In this document: one piece after another, positions 1 through 7,385 of the stretch | Layout of the letters: each line of letters opens with the position of its first letter | Numbering within the stretch: position 1 is the first letter of the stretch | NCBI GenBank assembly: GCA_031392925.1 | Contig: JANMVV010000363.1 | Location: forward strand, 1-16,678 | Direction: 5' to 3' | From: JAGNNV01 sp031392925 | GTDB lineage: Bacteria; Acidobacteriota; Vicinamibacteria; Fen-336; JAGNNV01 | Length of the DNA stretch: 16,678 bases | Program-made: the position numbers and the translations under genes | Notes under the pieces: generated by a model | The model's database searches: none | What the model saw: the letters and a program-made list of their open reading frames with translations, nothing else | What the model was told of the DNA's origin: nothing

Positions 1-19
1 GCTACCAAGCTCATTGGAC

Positions 20-95
20 CTGTCGTCATTGCGAGGAGCCATTCCGTTGGTACCGCGAGCGCGCCAGCCTGGCCTTGGGCCACGAAGCAACCCCG
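20..95. repeat. REP-like intergenic repeat element
   Basis: Downstream of the boxC stop codon, the arm TCATTGCGAGGAGC (about 28-41) and the arm CCACGAAGCAAC (about 79-90) flank some 37 bases. This pairing resembles the dispersed repeat family with TCATTGCGAGGAGC and GACGAAGCAATC arms seen between genes in many bacterial genomes. The ATTGC and GCAAC edges can pair. The two arms are seen directly; family membership is from memory. Copy number cannot be judged from this window. The rest of 1-119 shows no gene. Confidence 0.4.
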
Positions 96-119
96 TCTTC
101 CCAACTACCAACCCGTTGC

Positions 120-1757
120 CTACGTCCGTACCCACGAGAACTTCGCCCGTTCCGGCTTGCCGTACAGCGTCAGCGCCCCATGCTCCCCCACCGCGTTCGG
201 CCGCTGGAAGATCCAGTTCTGCCAGGCGGAGAGCCGCCCGAAGATCTTGGTCTCCATGGTCTCGGGCCCCGCGAAACGCAGATTCGCCTCCATGCCGGTG
301 AGGGCGTCGGGGGAGAGGCTCGCGCGCTCCTCGATGGCGAGGCGCACCTCGTCTTCCCAGTCGATGTCGTCGGGCGTGAAGGTAACGAGCCCCGCCTTCA
401 TCGCGTGAGGGGCGTCGAAGGGATGCAGGATCTCGACGCTCGCCTTGTCGGGATCGCCGAGGAAGCGCGTCTGGAGCCGCGAGAGCCCGTTCGACATGGG
501 CAGCGTACCGAGGTTCATCAGCGTGAAACGCAGAGTGGGACCGTCTTCGCCCTCCGCGTCGAGCATGTAGGAGCGGTCGGCCGCGAAGGCGAGTTCCGCG
601 AGCGACCCCGCGAAGCACGAGCCCTTATCGATGATGGCGAGAAGTGAGCGCGCGGTGAGGTCGAGCCGCTTGAGGACGCGCTTGAGCTTGTGGACGATCT
701 CGTCCGCGAACCAATCCGTCCGTGCGAGTTCCATGAGCTTCGCGTCGTGATCCGCGACGAGGGCGGGATCGCCCAGTGTCTTCAGGACGATCACGCCGAT
801 CTCGGGCTGATTGAAGCGCAGGTCGAGAAGAGCCATGTCGAGTTCGCGCGACATCTGAAGGTGCCAGTTCGAAGCACCCTCCTTGCGAAGAGCAAGGGCG
901 GTGTCCACGGGCGCGCCCTTCGGCCCCCGAACCGTGAGGGTGGCGACGCGAAGCTTCGCCTCGATTTCGACCGTCACGTATTCGCCCGGAGAGCGAACGG
1001 GAAGAAGCGTAACCCCTGAGCCTTCTCGCTTCGGCGCCGCCGCGGCGATCGCGAGTGAGCGTTCCTTGAGCGCGCCCTCGAACTTCGAAAGCGGAATCGC
1101 CTGATCGACGAGGTTCCACTGCAACGCGCGCTTTCCCTTGACCCCTTCGCCGAGGCTCGAGAACACGTCGGCCAGATCGCGCCGGACCTTGCGCTTGTCG
1201 ACCACGCGGGTGAGGCCGCCGGTTCCGGGCAGGACGGCGAGGAGTGGCACCTCGGGAAGCGACACCGCCGACGACGAATCGTCCACCAGGAGGATCTCGT
1301 CGCAGGCGAGGGCGAGTTCGTACCCTCCGCCCGCGCAGGCCCCGCTGATCGCGGCGATGGAGCGCAGGCCCGAGTTCTGCGAGGCGTCTTCGAGGTAGAG
1401 GCGGGTCTCGTTGGTGAATTTGCAGAAGTTCACCTTGAACGCGTGGGTGGAACTGCCCAGCATGTAGATGTTGGCGCCGGAGCAGAAGATCCGGTCCTTG
1501 GCGCTGCCGATGATGAGGCACCGCGCGTCGGGATGCTCGAAGCGCAGGCGCTCGATCGCGTCCCACAGTTCGATGTCGACGCCGAGGTCGTAGCTGTTCG
1601 TCTTGAGGACGTAGCCCTCGCGTATCGGCCGGTCTTCCTGGACGTCCATGAGGAGACGTGCCACCGGGCCCTCAATCGACAATTTCCAGTGGATGTAGCG
1701 GGAAGGGTGGGTGTCGAACGAAACCAGAGGTTCCTTGCCGCCCGGGACTTCAGCCAT
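120..1757 (-). CDS. boxC: Benzoyl-CoA-dihydrodiol lyase (2,3-epoxybenzoyl-CoA dihydrolase), BoxC
   Basis: Ring-opening enzyme of the aerobic box pathway. BoxA/BoxB make 2,3-epoxybenzoyl-CoA, and BoxC hydrolyses it to 3,4-dehydroadipyl-CoA semialdehyde and formate in the cytoplasm. The 545-residue protein has a crotonase-type N-terminal half. It starts with the THPSRYIHWKL block typical of BoxC (about 16-26), followed by FCSGANIYMLG (91-101), the GACAGGGYELALACDE oxyanion-hole region (139-154) and SLPEVPLLAVLPGTGG (166-181). The second half is a further crotonase-like repeat, and total length fits the family. The ATG at 1757 keeps the conserved N-terminus. No Shine-Dalgarno precedes it, and a sigma70-like promoter ends only 10 bases upstream, so the message may be nearly leaderless. 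boxA, boxB and a benzoate-CoA ligase gene are not in the window. It is divergent from its likely regulator boxR. Confidence 0.93.
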   Translation of the reverse strand: MAEVPGGKEPLVSFDTHPSRYIHWKLSIEGPVARLLMDVQEDRPIREGYVLKTNSYDLGVDIELWDAIERLRFEHPDARCLIIGSAKDRIFCSGANIYMLGSSTHAFKVNFCKFTNETRLYLEDASQNSGLRSIAAISGACAGGGYELALACDEILLVDDSSSAVSLPEVPLLAVLPGTGGLTRVVDKRKVRRDLADVFSSLGEGVKGKRALQWNLVDQAIPLSKFEGALKERSLAIAAAAPKREGSGVTLLPVRSPGEYVTVEIEAKLRVATLTVRGPKGAPVDTALALRKEGASNWHLQMSRELDMALLDLRFNQPEIGVIVLKTLGDPALVADHDAKLMELARTDWFADEIVHKLKRVLKRLDLTARSLLAIIDKGSCFAGSLAELAFAADRSYMLDAEGEDGPTLRFTLMNLGTLPMSNGLSRLQTRFLGDPDKASVEILHPFDAPHAMKAGLVTFTPDDIDWEDEVRLAIEERASLSPDALTGMEANLRFAGPETMETKIFGRLSAWQNWIFQRPNAVGEHGALTLYGKPERAKFSWVRT

Positions 1758-1767
1758 AGAGCCGTTG

Positions 1768-1797
1768 AAGATAGGCGAGCCCTTCGCTCGGAGTCAA
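1768..1797 (-). promoter_or_regulatory. Candidate sigma70-type promoter of boxC
   Basis: On the minus strand, TTGACT (1797-1792) and TATCTT (1773-1768) are separated by 18 bases. They match the -35 and -10 consensus at 5/6 and 4/6 positions. The -10 box ends 10 bases before the boxC ATG, which predicts a leader of only a few bases. The -35 box directly abuts the palindrome at 1798-1809, as expected of a regulated promoter. The hexamers are seen directly; activity is inferred. Confidence 0.5.
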
Positions 1798-1809
1798 GCA
1801 GTATGTTGC
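1798..1809. promoter_or_regulatory. Candidate BoxR operator site 1
   Basis: GCAGTATGTTGC is an imperfect palindrome and is nearly the reverse complement (11 of 12) of site 2 at 1830-1841. It lies immediately upstream of the boxC -35 box. Spacing between the two site centres is 32 bases, close to three helical turns, so two repressor dimers would sit on the same DNA face. The repeat and its position are seen directly; BoxR binding is inferred from the divergent boxC-boxR arrangement. Confidence 0.55.
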
Positions 1810-1829
1810 TGCCCTGGTGGCGACTGGAT

Positions 1830-1841
1830 GCAATATACTGC
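1830..1841. promoter_or_regulatory. Candidate BoxR operator site 2 overlapping boxR -10 box
   Basis: GCAATATACTGC pairs outward-in at 10 of 12 positions and mirrors site 1. It contains TATACT (1834-1839), a good -10 hexamer for boxR whose -35 region (about 1811-1816, GCCCTG) is weak. Binding here would occlude the boxR promoter and give autoregulation. A transcript starting about 7 bases after the -10 would begin shortly before the ATG at 1853. This argues for that start codon over the GTG at 1817. Confidence 0.55.
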
Positions 1842-1852
1842 CAGGCCTTCCG

Positions 1853-2611
1853 ATGGCGAACATTCTTGAACAACTCGGCCACGCGGTTCGCGCTCGACGT
1901 GAAGCGCAAGGTCTCACCAGAACAAGACTGGCGCAGGTGTCGGGGGTCTCGGTGCGATTCCTCAACGATGTCGAGCTGGGTCTCGCGAACCCTTCGGTCC
2001 GCAAACTGCACGCCCTCGCCATCGCGATGGACACGCCGATCGCGGCCTTCTTTGCCCAGGCCAGGAAGCTCGAAACGCCTCTTCGGATCGCCCTCCTTGG
2101 CATTCGCGGGGCGGGGAAGACCACGATCGGGCGAAAGCTCGCGGCGCGAACCGGCCTCCCTTTCGTGGAGCTCGACCGCCGGATCGAGGAGAGGGCCTCC
2201 TTGAGCCTGTCGGAGATCTTCGCCCTTCACGGCGAGGACTACTACCGCCGGCTCGAAAGATCGGCCCTCGAGTCCGTTCTTGGCGAAGCGCAGGGATGCG
2301 TGATCGCGACGGGCGGCGGCATCGTGACCTCGGAGGAAACGTTCGCCCTTCTCAAGGCGAAGAGCACCACGATCTGGCTGCGCGCCTCTGCCGACGACCA
2401 CTGGAATCGTGTGGTGCAGCAGGGGGATCGACGCCCGATGAGCGGCCATCCCCAGGCGATGGCGGAACTGCGTCGGTTGTTGACGGCGAGAAGGAACCTG
2501 TATCGCACCGCCCGCCACACCGTCGACACCTCGTCACTGACTCCCGATGAGGTCGCGGGCAGGATCGACGCGCTCACCCGGGCCACGAACAACGCCCGGG
2601 CCGAGCCCTGA
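1853..2611 (+). CDS. boxR: BoxR/BzdR-type benzoyl-CoA-responsive regulator (XRE helix-turn-helix fused to shikimate kinase-like domain)
   Basis: Transcriptional regulator of benzoyl-CoA degradation. In the BzdR/BoxR family the kinase-like domain senses benzoyl-CoA rather than phosphorylating shikimate. The 252-residue protein has an XRE-type HTH at about 7-65 (core LAQVSGVSVRFLNDVELG, 26-43) and a shikimate kinase-like domain from about 77. That domain shows a P-loop GIRGAGKTT (83-91), ELDRRIEE (96-103), the glycine motif ATGGGIV (142-148) and QQGDRRP near 179-185. The ATG at 1853 is preferred. An in-frame GTG at 1817 would add 12 residues but would place the -10/operator inside the gene. It is divergent from boxC with paired palindromes between them, which supports local regulation. 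No strong Shine-Dalgarno is seen. A related decayed fragment lies at about 16045-16300. Confidence 0.9.
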   Translation: MANILEQLGHAVRARREAQGLTRTRLAQVSGVSVRFLNDVELGLANPSVRKLHALAIAMDTPIAAFFAQARKLETPLRIALLGIRGAGKTTIGRKLAARTGLPFVELDRRIEERASLSLSEIFALHGEDYYRRLERSALESVLGEAQGCVIATGGGIVTSEETFALLKAKSTTIWLRASADDHWNRVVQQGDRRPMSGHPQAMAELRRLLTARRNLYRTARHTVDTSSLTPDEVAGRIDALTRATNNARAEP

Positions 2612-2632
2612 GAGAACGCTCAAGGCTCGGCC
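2599..2632 (+). terminator. Hairpin at the end of boxR, possible terminator
   Basis: GGCCGAGCC (2599-2607) pairs with GGCTCGGCC (2624-2632). Inside it TGAG (2609-2612) pairs with CTCA (2619-2622) around a six-base loop, so the stem is 13 pairs with one internal mismatch. The stem includes the boxR TGA stop. No T-run follows, so it is not a textbook intrinsic terminator. It could stop transcription or protect the 3' end. Confidence 0.5.
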
Positions 2633-2668
2633 GGGACGGGTGCCGGGACCAAAACCGCCTCTATTCGC

Positions 2669-3120
2669 CTATTCGTTGCAGAAGGCGTGGAAGGTGAAGT
2701 TGTGGAATACCGATCCGCAAGCGTTCGTCGCGGTCACCCTGAGGCACCAGTCGCCATCGCCGACGTCGAGAGCGGTGATCACGCCGGTCGCCGAGTTGAT
2801 AGAGACGTCTTCGCCGGGATCTTCCCCGGGACCGCAAAGGCCGGAGCCCGTGAGGTATACGTGAGTCCGGCGCCGGTGAAGAACGGGCTCGTGTCGTAGA
2901 TGCCGTCCTCGTCGCAGTTGATGTCCTCCTCCGGGTTCGGAGCCAGGGTGGGCGCGGTGCAGCTGAGCGTCGGGCTCGGAGTCGGCGTGGGCAGGGGGAC
3001 GCCGACGGGCCGCTCGGCCCCGTTACCTTGTCGCGTGTCGCCCTGCGAGCAGGACGCGACGATGAAAGCGTGAATAGACGCGGCGCTCGCGCCGGGATTA
3101 CAGTGCGAGCACCGCACCAT
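2669..3120 (-). pseudogene. Frameshifted gene for a small exported Ig-like (He_PIG type) protein
   Basis: Two adjacent minus-strand frames together make one sensible protein. The first part runs from an ATG at 3120. It contains FIVASC, which fits a lipobox, a proline/threonine linker (PLPTPTPSPT) and then DINCDEDGIYDTSPF and FTGAGLTYT. Around 2852-2862 the reading continues in the next frame as LTGSGLCGPGEDPGED, ISINSATG-like VSINSATGVIT, DGDWCLRVTATNACGS and a TAG stop at 2669-2671. Inserting one C near 2855 would restore GLTYTLTGSG. The SINSATGVIT block is typical of putative-Ig (He_PIG) domains, and paired cysteines suit an exported protein. The break may be a real mutation or a base-call error. 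The 5' end is uncertain, since it touches the sigma gene start and the signal region lacks basic residues. This gene fills the otherwise gene-free stretch between boxR and the sigma gene. Confidence 0.6.
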
Positions 3121-3709
3121 GCCTCTGCCAGACGCTGACTTGATCCAGGGGTTCACGGCGGGAAGCGAGGCCAGCCTGAAGCAGGTTGATGTGTGGATCG
3201 CGGAGGTTTTGCGTCACCCGGGACTGCGACTCGAAAACGAATTCGAAGACGTGGCCCAGCAGGTTCGGGGCAAGCTGCTGATTTCATTGCGGGCAGGCAG
3301 CTTCCGAGGAACCTCCTCACTGCGCACTTATGTCTGGAGGATCGCCAAGCACGCCGCGATCGACCATTTGAGGAAGCGCAAGTCCAGGCGCCCGGCACTC
3401 TCGATCGACGACGTGGCCGAGCCAACCGAACCGTCGGCCTCTCCGGAAGCCGCCCTGCTTCACCAGGAGCGCCGCGAAATGTTTGCCCTGGTCTTGAGCC
3501 GGCTTGGCGAAGGCTGCCAGAAACTGTTCCAGCTCATCGTCTTCGATGAATTGAGCTATCAGGAGATCGCCCGAAGGCTTCAGACCAGCGAGGGTGCCAT
3601 CAAGGTCAGGGCCCTGCGTTGCCGCGAACAAGCCGTGCTTCAGTACAAGTCCGTAACCTCGAACCCCGGCGCTCGTCCATTACAGACACGAGATAAAGAG
3701 ACCGAATGA
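3119..3709 (+). CDS. ECF-type RNA polymerase sigma factor
   Basis: A sigma70-family factor of 196 residues, the usual ECF size, which directs RNA polymerase to a dedicated set of promoters. Region 2 is visible at about 38-92: FEDVAQQVRGKL, then TYVWRIAKHAAIDHLRKRK, which corresponds to the core-binding and -10 recognition helices. A variable linker follows. Region 4 lies at about 118-172 with the helix-turn-helix SYQEIARRLQTSEGAIKVR for -35 recognition. No extracytoplasmic sensor domain is fused. The stop overlaps the ATG of the next gene (ATGA), so it is translationally coupled to the anti-sigma factor. The ATG at 3119 has no evident Shine-Dalgarno. I could not identify a matching ECF promoter upstream, so autoregulation is only expected, not shown. 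The exact ECF group cannot be assigned by eye. Confidence 0.88.
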   Translation: MPLPDADLIQGFTAGSEASLKQVDVWIAEVLRHPGLRLENEFEDVAQQVRGKLLISLRAGSFRGTSSLRTYVWRIAKHAAIDHLRKRKSRRPALSIDDVAEPTEPSASPEAALLHQERREMFALVLSRLGEGCQKLFQLIVFDELSYQEIARRLQTSEGAIKVRALRCREQAVLQYKSVTSNPGARPLQTRDKETE

Positions 3710-4632
3710 CCTGTTCCTCCGACACACGCGAGCTCCTGACCTTCTGGCTGGCCGGTTCCCTGAGCCCGGGTGAGGCAGCGAGGGTCGCAGGGCACATCGC
3801 CACCTGCGCGGAGTGCCGCGAAGCGGCCCGCGAGGGGGCGGTGCTTGTGAAGGGCCTCGAGTCTCTCCATCTGGAAGCGGACGAGGTCGTGTCCGCCGCG
3901 GCCGGCGATCTTCATTCCACTCATCTCCTCGTCTGCTCGCGCTGCCGGGACGAGGTTGCGCTCCTGCGTGGCATCAGCGCCGACCTTGCGGCAACCGGCG
4001 TCCGCGCGGGCTGGACTCCTTCTAGGCGGGCCGGACTTGCCGCGGCCGCGGCGATCATCATCTCCGCACCGGTGGTCTGGAGAGTGGTGCGGCCGACACC
4101 GGATCTCCTTCCAGCCGCCGCAGTCGCGGTCGCGGTCGGGTCCACGCCCGCGACGACGGCTCCGCCCGCTCGCCGGCGCATCGTGGTTGAAAAGCCGTCC
4201 CTCGCCGCGCTCGCGAATGAGACGATCGTTCTGCGCGGAAAGCGAAGCCCGCGTCGCGCGCTGCACGAGGATCTGGCCCTGGCCCTCGAGCCCTATCGCC
4301 GCGATGATTTCAAAGAGGCGGAGGCGCGTCTGGTTGCGCTGCGGTCGCGACATCCAGGCGCTCCCGAGATCGCCTACTATTCGGGCCTATGCCTGTTGCA
4401 GCTCGACCAGCCCGCGGAGGCGTTGGCGCTTCTACAGGAGGCCGCGTCGGGCATGACGCCGGCCGACGAAGCTCGCTACTACCTGGCGGTCGCGCGGGTC
4501 AACGCCGCGCGCACGGCCGCGGAGTCCGAGTCCGGAGAGGCCGAACTGGCTCGCCTGTGCGGCGGGGGCGGGGAGGTCGCCGCTCGCGCCTGTGCGGTGC
4601 GGCCGCCTTTTGGAGGCAAGGGTCCTCGCTAG
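3706..4632 (+). CDS. Membrane anti-sigma factor with two zinc-binding motifs and TPR-like C-terminal domain
   Basis: Probable partner that sequesters the upstream ECF sigma factor; the genes overlap by four bases. The 308-residue protein has a ZAS-type motif HIATCAEC (H30, C34, C37) and, unusually, a second copy of the same spacing, HLLVCSRC (H73, C77, C80). A single hydrophobic segment follows at about 109-124 (AGLAAAAAIIISAPVV), then an Ala/Pro/Thr-rich linker. A C-terminal region at about 190-270 reads like TPR helices (AYYSGLCLLQLDQPAEALALL, split by motif), and would be periplasmic if the N-terminus is cytoplasmic. Such tails commonly sense or bind a partner. The last ~25 residues are glycine/arginine-rich and overlap the start of the next gene in another frame, so the extreme C-terminus may be low-constraint. 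The role is inferred from motifs and operon position. Confidence 0.82.
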   Translation: MTCSSDTRELLTFWLAGSLSPGEAARVAGHIATCAECREAAREGAVLVKGLESLHLEADEVVSAAAGDLHSTHLLVCSRCRDEVALLRGISADLAATGVRAGWTPSRRAGLAAAAAIIISAPVVWRVVRPTPDLLPAAAVAVAVGSTPATTAPPARRRIVVEKPSLAALANETIVLRGKRSPRRALHEDLALALEPYRRDDFKEAEARLVALRSRHPGAPEIAYYSGLCLLQLDQPAEALALLQEAASGMTPADEARYYLAVARVNAARTAAESESGEAELARLCGGGGEVAARACAVRPPFGGKGPR

Positions 4633-7286
4633 GCAGGTTCGTTCTCGCCATCCTCCTCTCACTCGTTCCCGCAGTCCGGCTGACCGCCCTGCCGCAGGAC
4701 GCCGAGCCCGGCCCCACGCCGGGTCGGCAGCAGACGCTCCTGAAAGAGGCCTTCGCGCTGCTGGATGGCGGAAAGCCCGAGGCAGCGCGGACTCCCCTCG
4801 AGGCGGCGCGCACGCTCGCGCGAGAGCAAGGCGACATCGCGTCCGAAGCCGAGGCCGCCCGCGGTCTTGGCCTGGTGCTCCAGGCCGCGAAGGATCTCGT
4901 GGGCGCGCGCGCGCGGTTCGACGAGGCGCTTCGACTGTACGAGTCCATTCACGACCTTCGCGGGATGGGCCGGACGTACAGCAGCCTCGGGATGCTGGCC
5001 TGGACCCGGGGAAACTGGAAAGAGGACCAGGAGTCCTACTCGAGGGCGGCCGACGCCTTTGGCGAGGCGGGAGATCCAGCCCTTCAAGCACAGGCCCTGC
5101 GCAACATGACTTTCAGTCTTGACATGAGCGATGCCGAGGCCATTGAGATCCTGCAGCGCGCCTGGGCGCTCGTCCGTCCGTTCGGTGAAGCTCGCCTGCA
5201 GGGTTTGATCCTGCACCAATGGGGCGATCGGCTGACCAATATGGGTGACTACGGCGCCGCGCTCGAGAAACTGGAGGCTGCTTCACCGCTCATCGACCGT
5301 TTGGGCAAACCCCTGGAGGCGGCTTACCTCGCGACCAGTCTCGGCCGCGCCTACCGTTTGCACGGCCTGCCCGAGGAAGCGCTGACGTATCAGAAGAAAG
5401 CCCTGGCTATCTCGGAACGATCGGGCGACCAGCGCTCCATCGCCCAGGCGTTGCGGGCGGTCGCGGTCGCCTATGCGGCGCTGGGGCGGCATGCCGAGGC
5501 GCTCGACTTCGCCGCGCGCTCGCTCTCATTCGCCCGAGGTTCGGGCAACCCGGTGACGATCGCCTTTGCGATCGGCCTGCTCGCCGCCTATCAGCTCGAA
5601 GTGGGCCAGTACAGCAAGGTGATCGAACTCGCGCAGTCGGCGTTGCTGGATAAAGATCATCCGGCGATGAGAGAAGAAGAGGTCTTTCTGAGGATCTCCC
5701 TCGGCCGTGCCTATCTTGGAGTCGGGCGCCTCGACGATGCGGTAGGGGAAGTAGATCGAGCGGTGTCGCTCGCCGAGGCCCTGGATCAACCGGCGACACT
5801 TGCCTGGGCTCTCAGGTACCGCGCCCTCGTCCGGTCACGCCGGCACGACGCCGAGGGCGCCCTTCTCGACTCGGCCCGCGGGATCGCGCTTTTTGAGCGT
5901 CTGCGCTCCACCCTGGCGCGGCGCGACTTCTTCAAGCAGGGTTTTGGAGATCTGAGTCAGGAGGTCTTCACTCTGGCCATCGACGTGCGTGCCGAAAGCG
6001 GCGACGCGGCGGGCGCATGGGTGGTAGCCGAGCAGGCGCGCGCCCGCGCGTTCCAGGATCTGCTGGCGACGCGACAATCCGCGGGCGCCAGCAAAGAAAC
6101 TCTCGGGGTGCTCGCGAGCGACGCTTCGGTCGAAGCGCCGACGCTCGAAGACCTGAAGGCCGTGGTGGCGCGACTGCGTTCGCCGCTGCTCGCGTACTGG
6201 GTCGGGCCGAGAGAGACCTTCATATGGGCGGTCACGCCGCGGGGCAAGGTCGAGGTCCGCAGAGTGGACGTCGACGCCACGACGCTGGAGGCGCTCGCGC
6301 GAGCCGCGTCCATCGGACCCGCCAGCGTGGCCACTCGCGGAACCGGCCCGGCGCCGGCCGCGGAAGGGCCCCCTGCAAGCTCCACCCGCTCACCGGCGTT
6401 GCGCCAGCTCTACGAACTGCTCATCAAGCCGGTGGAATCCGTTCTCCAATCAGAGACCACCACCCGGGTCACCGTGATTCCGCACGGCCCCCTGTTCCGC
6501 GTCTCGTTTGCGTCCCTGGTCGACGCGCGAGGCCGATACCTGATCGAGCGTTTCGAGCTGCACTACGCCCCGGCGGTGGGCGTTTTTCGTTTCACGGGGA
6601 AGAACGTTCGCGGCCAAGGGGTCAAGAGCGCCCTGCTCGTCGCGGATCCGGACCTGTCGCAGCAGACTTCCTCCGAAAAGCTCGCCCCCCTGGCCGGCGC
6701 GCGGCTGGAGGTGAAAGACGCGGCGCTGAGGTTTGGCGCGGGCAGCGAGATCCTGATCGGCCAGCAGGCCACGGAAGAACGTGTCCGCTCCCTGGTCGGC
6801 GGGCGCGACCTGCTGCACTTTGCCACCCACGGCATCGTCTCCGATCGCAACCCGCTCGGATCGTACCTGGCTCTCACCTCCTCGGGGCTGGAGCCCGGGA
6901 ACGATGGTCGTCTCACCGCCGCCGAGATCTATCGGCTCGATATTTCGGCGGACCTCGTGGTGCTGAGCGCGTGCCGGAGCGGTGCGGGAAAGGTCACCGG
7001 CGATGGCATCATCGGCCTGACCAGGGGTTTCTTCTATGCGGGGGCGCCCTCGGTGCTTGCGACGCTGTGGGATCTCGCCGACGAGCCGGCGCGGTTCCTG
7101 ATGCGGCGCTTCTATGCGCACTGGCAGGCGGGGGGAAGCAAGGCCTCGGCCTTGCGCGCCTCCCAGCTCGACTTGATCCGGGCGTTGCGCGAAGGCAAAG
7201 TCGTGGTCCAGACGCCATTTGGCCCGACCAGACTCTCCGAGAGTCCGGCGCTGTGGGCTTCGTTCGTCCTTCTCGGCGAGCCCTGA
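4557..7286 (+). CDS. Exported TPR-CHAT domain caspase-like protease
   Basis: A large TPR protein with a C-terminal CHAT domain, a caspase/separase-clan cysteine peptidase fold. After an Arg-rich start, a hydrophobic segment (GRFVLAILLSLVPAVRL, about 27-43) suggests Sec export. TPR-like helical repeats fill about 50-450. The CHAT domain spans about 540-909, with the catalytic histidine in HFATHG (H758) and the nucleophile in LSACRSG (C806); both residues are intact. The start is uncertain. The open frame extends up to 4389, but the GTG at 4557 is the last canonical start before the signal segment, giving 909 residues and a 76-base overlap with the anti-sigma gene. No ATG lies between it and the TPRs. 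It is probably co-transcribed with the sigma/anti-sigma pair. Its last 278 coding bases are duplicated at 15664-15941. The substrate is unknown; the adjacent giant secreted protein is a candidate by position only. Confidence 0.85.
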   Translation: MRRGRGGRRSRLCGAAAFWRQGSSLGRFVLAILLSLVPAVRLTALPQDAEPGPTPGRQQTLLKEAFALLDGGKPEAARTPLEAARTLAREQGDIASEAEAARGLGLVLQAAKDLVGARARFDEALRLYESIHDLRGMGRTYSSLGMLAWTRGNWKEDQESYSRAADAFGEAGDPALQAQALRNMTFSLDMSDAEAIEILQRAWALVRPFGEARLQGLILHQWGDRLTNMGDYGAALEKLEAASPLIDRLGKPLEAAYLATSLGRAYRLHGLPEEALTYQKKALAISERSGDQRSIAQALRAVAVAYAALGRHAEALDFAARSLSFARGSGNPVTIAFAIGLLAAYQLEVGQYSKVIELAQSALLDKDHPAMREEEVFLRISLGRAYLGVGRLDDAVGEVDRAVSLAEALDQPATLAWALRYRALVRSRRHDAEGALLDSARGIALFERLRSTLARRDFFKQGFGDLSQEVFTLAIDVRAESGDAAGAWVVAEQARARAFQDLLATRQSAGASKETLGVLASDASVEAPTLEDLKAVVARLRSPLLAYWVGPRETFIWAVTPRGKVEVRRVDVDATTLEALARAASIGPASVATRGTGPAPAAEGPPASSTRSPALRQLYELLIKPVESVLQSETTTRVTVIPHGPLFRVSFASLVDARGRYLIERFELHYAPAVGVFRFTGKNVRGQGVKSALLVADPDLSQQTSSEKLAPLAGARLEVKDAALRFGAGSEILIGQQATEERVRSLVGGRDLLHFATHGIVSDRNPLGSYLALTSSGLEPGNDGRLTAAEIYRLDISADLVVLSACRSGAGKVTGDGIIGLTRGFFYAGAPSVLATLWDLADEPARFLMRRFYAHWQAGGSKASALRASQLDLIRALREGKVVVQTPFGPTRLSESPALWASFVLLGEP

Positions 7287-7299
7287 GGCCGCCTTCACG
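7007..7299 (+). repeat. Left copy of direct repeat (3' end of CHAT gene)
   Basis: This stretch covers the CHAT gene from CATCATCGGCCT through its stop codon and about 13 bases beyond. It matches 15664-15956 without indels at a constant offset of 8657 bases, with roughly 15 substitutions in 293 bases (about 95% identity by eye). Because similarity runs past the stop codon, this is a DNA-level duplication. Confidence 0.93.
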
Positions 7300-7385
7300 G
7301 ACGGTCCTGCCCCCCGGTGTCTGGCGGAGGCATGCCGCAGCGGCGACACTGTAACCCCCTCTCGCCGGCCTCGTCTATTAAGACC

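Noticed and set aside
1817..1852. GTG at 1817 as boxR start
   Set aside because: It would put the -10 box and operator inside the coding region, and the extra residues do not resemble the family N-terminus.
2612..2899. Plus-strand frames after boxR (from 2547 and 2687)
   Set aside because: No motifs, and the opposite strand carries a convincing Ig-like coding pattern.
4557..7286. CHAT protease as part of a CRISPR (Craspase-like) or gasdermin defence system
   Set aside because: No Cas genes, CRISPR array or gasdermin-like ORF nearby; a signal segment and the sigma/anti-sigma context point to the envelope.
6017..7354. 445-codon plus-strand frame within the CHAT gene
   Set aside because: Arg/Gly/Pro-rich translation in another frame of a clear CHAT domain; no motifs.
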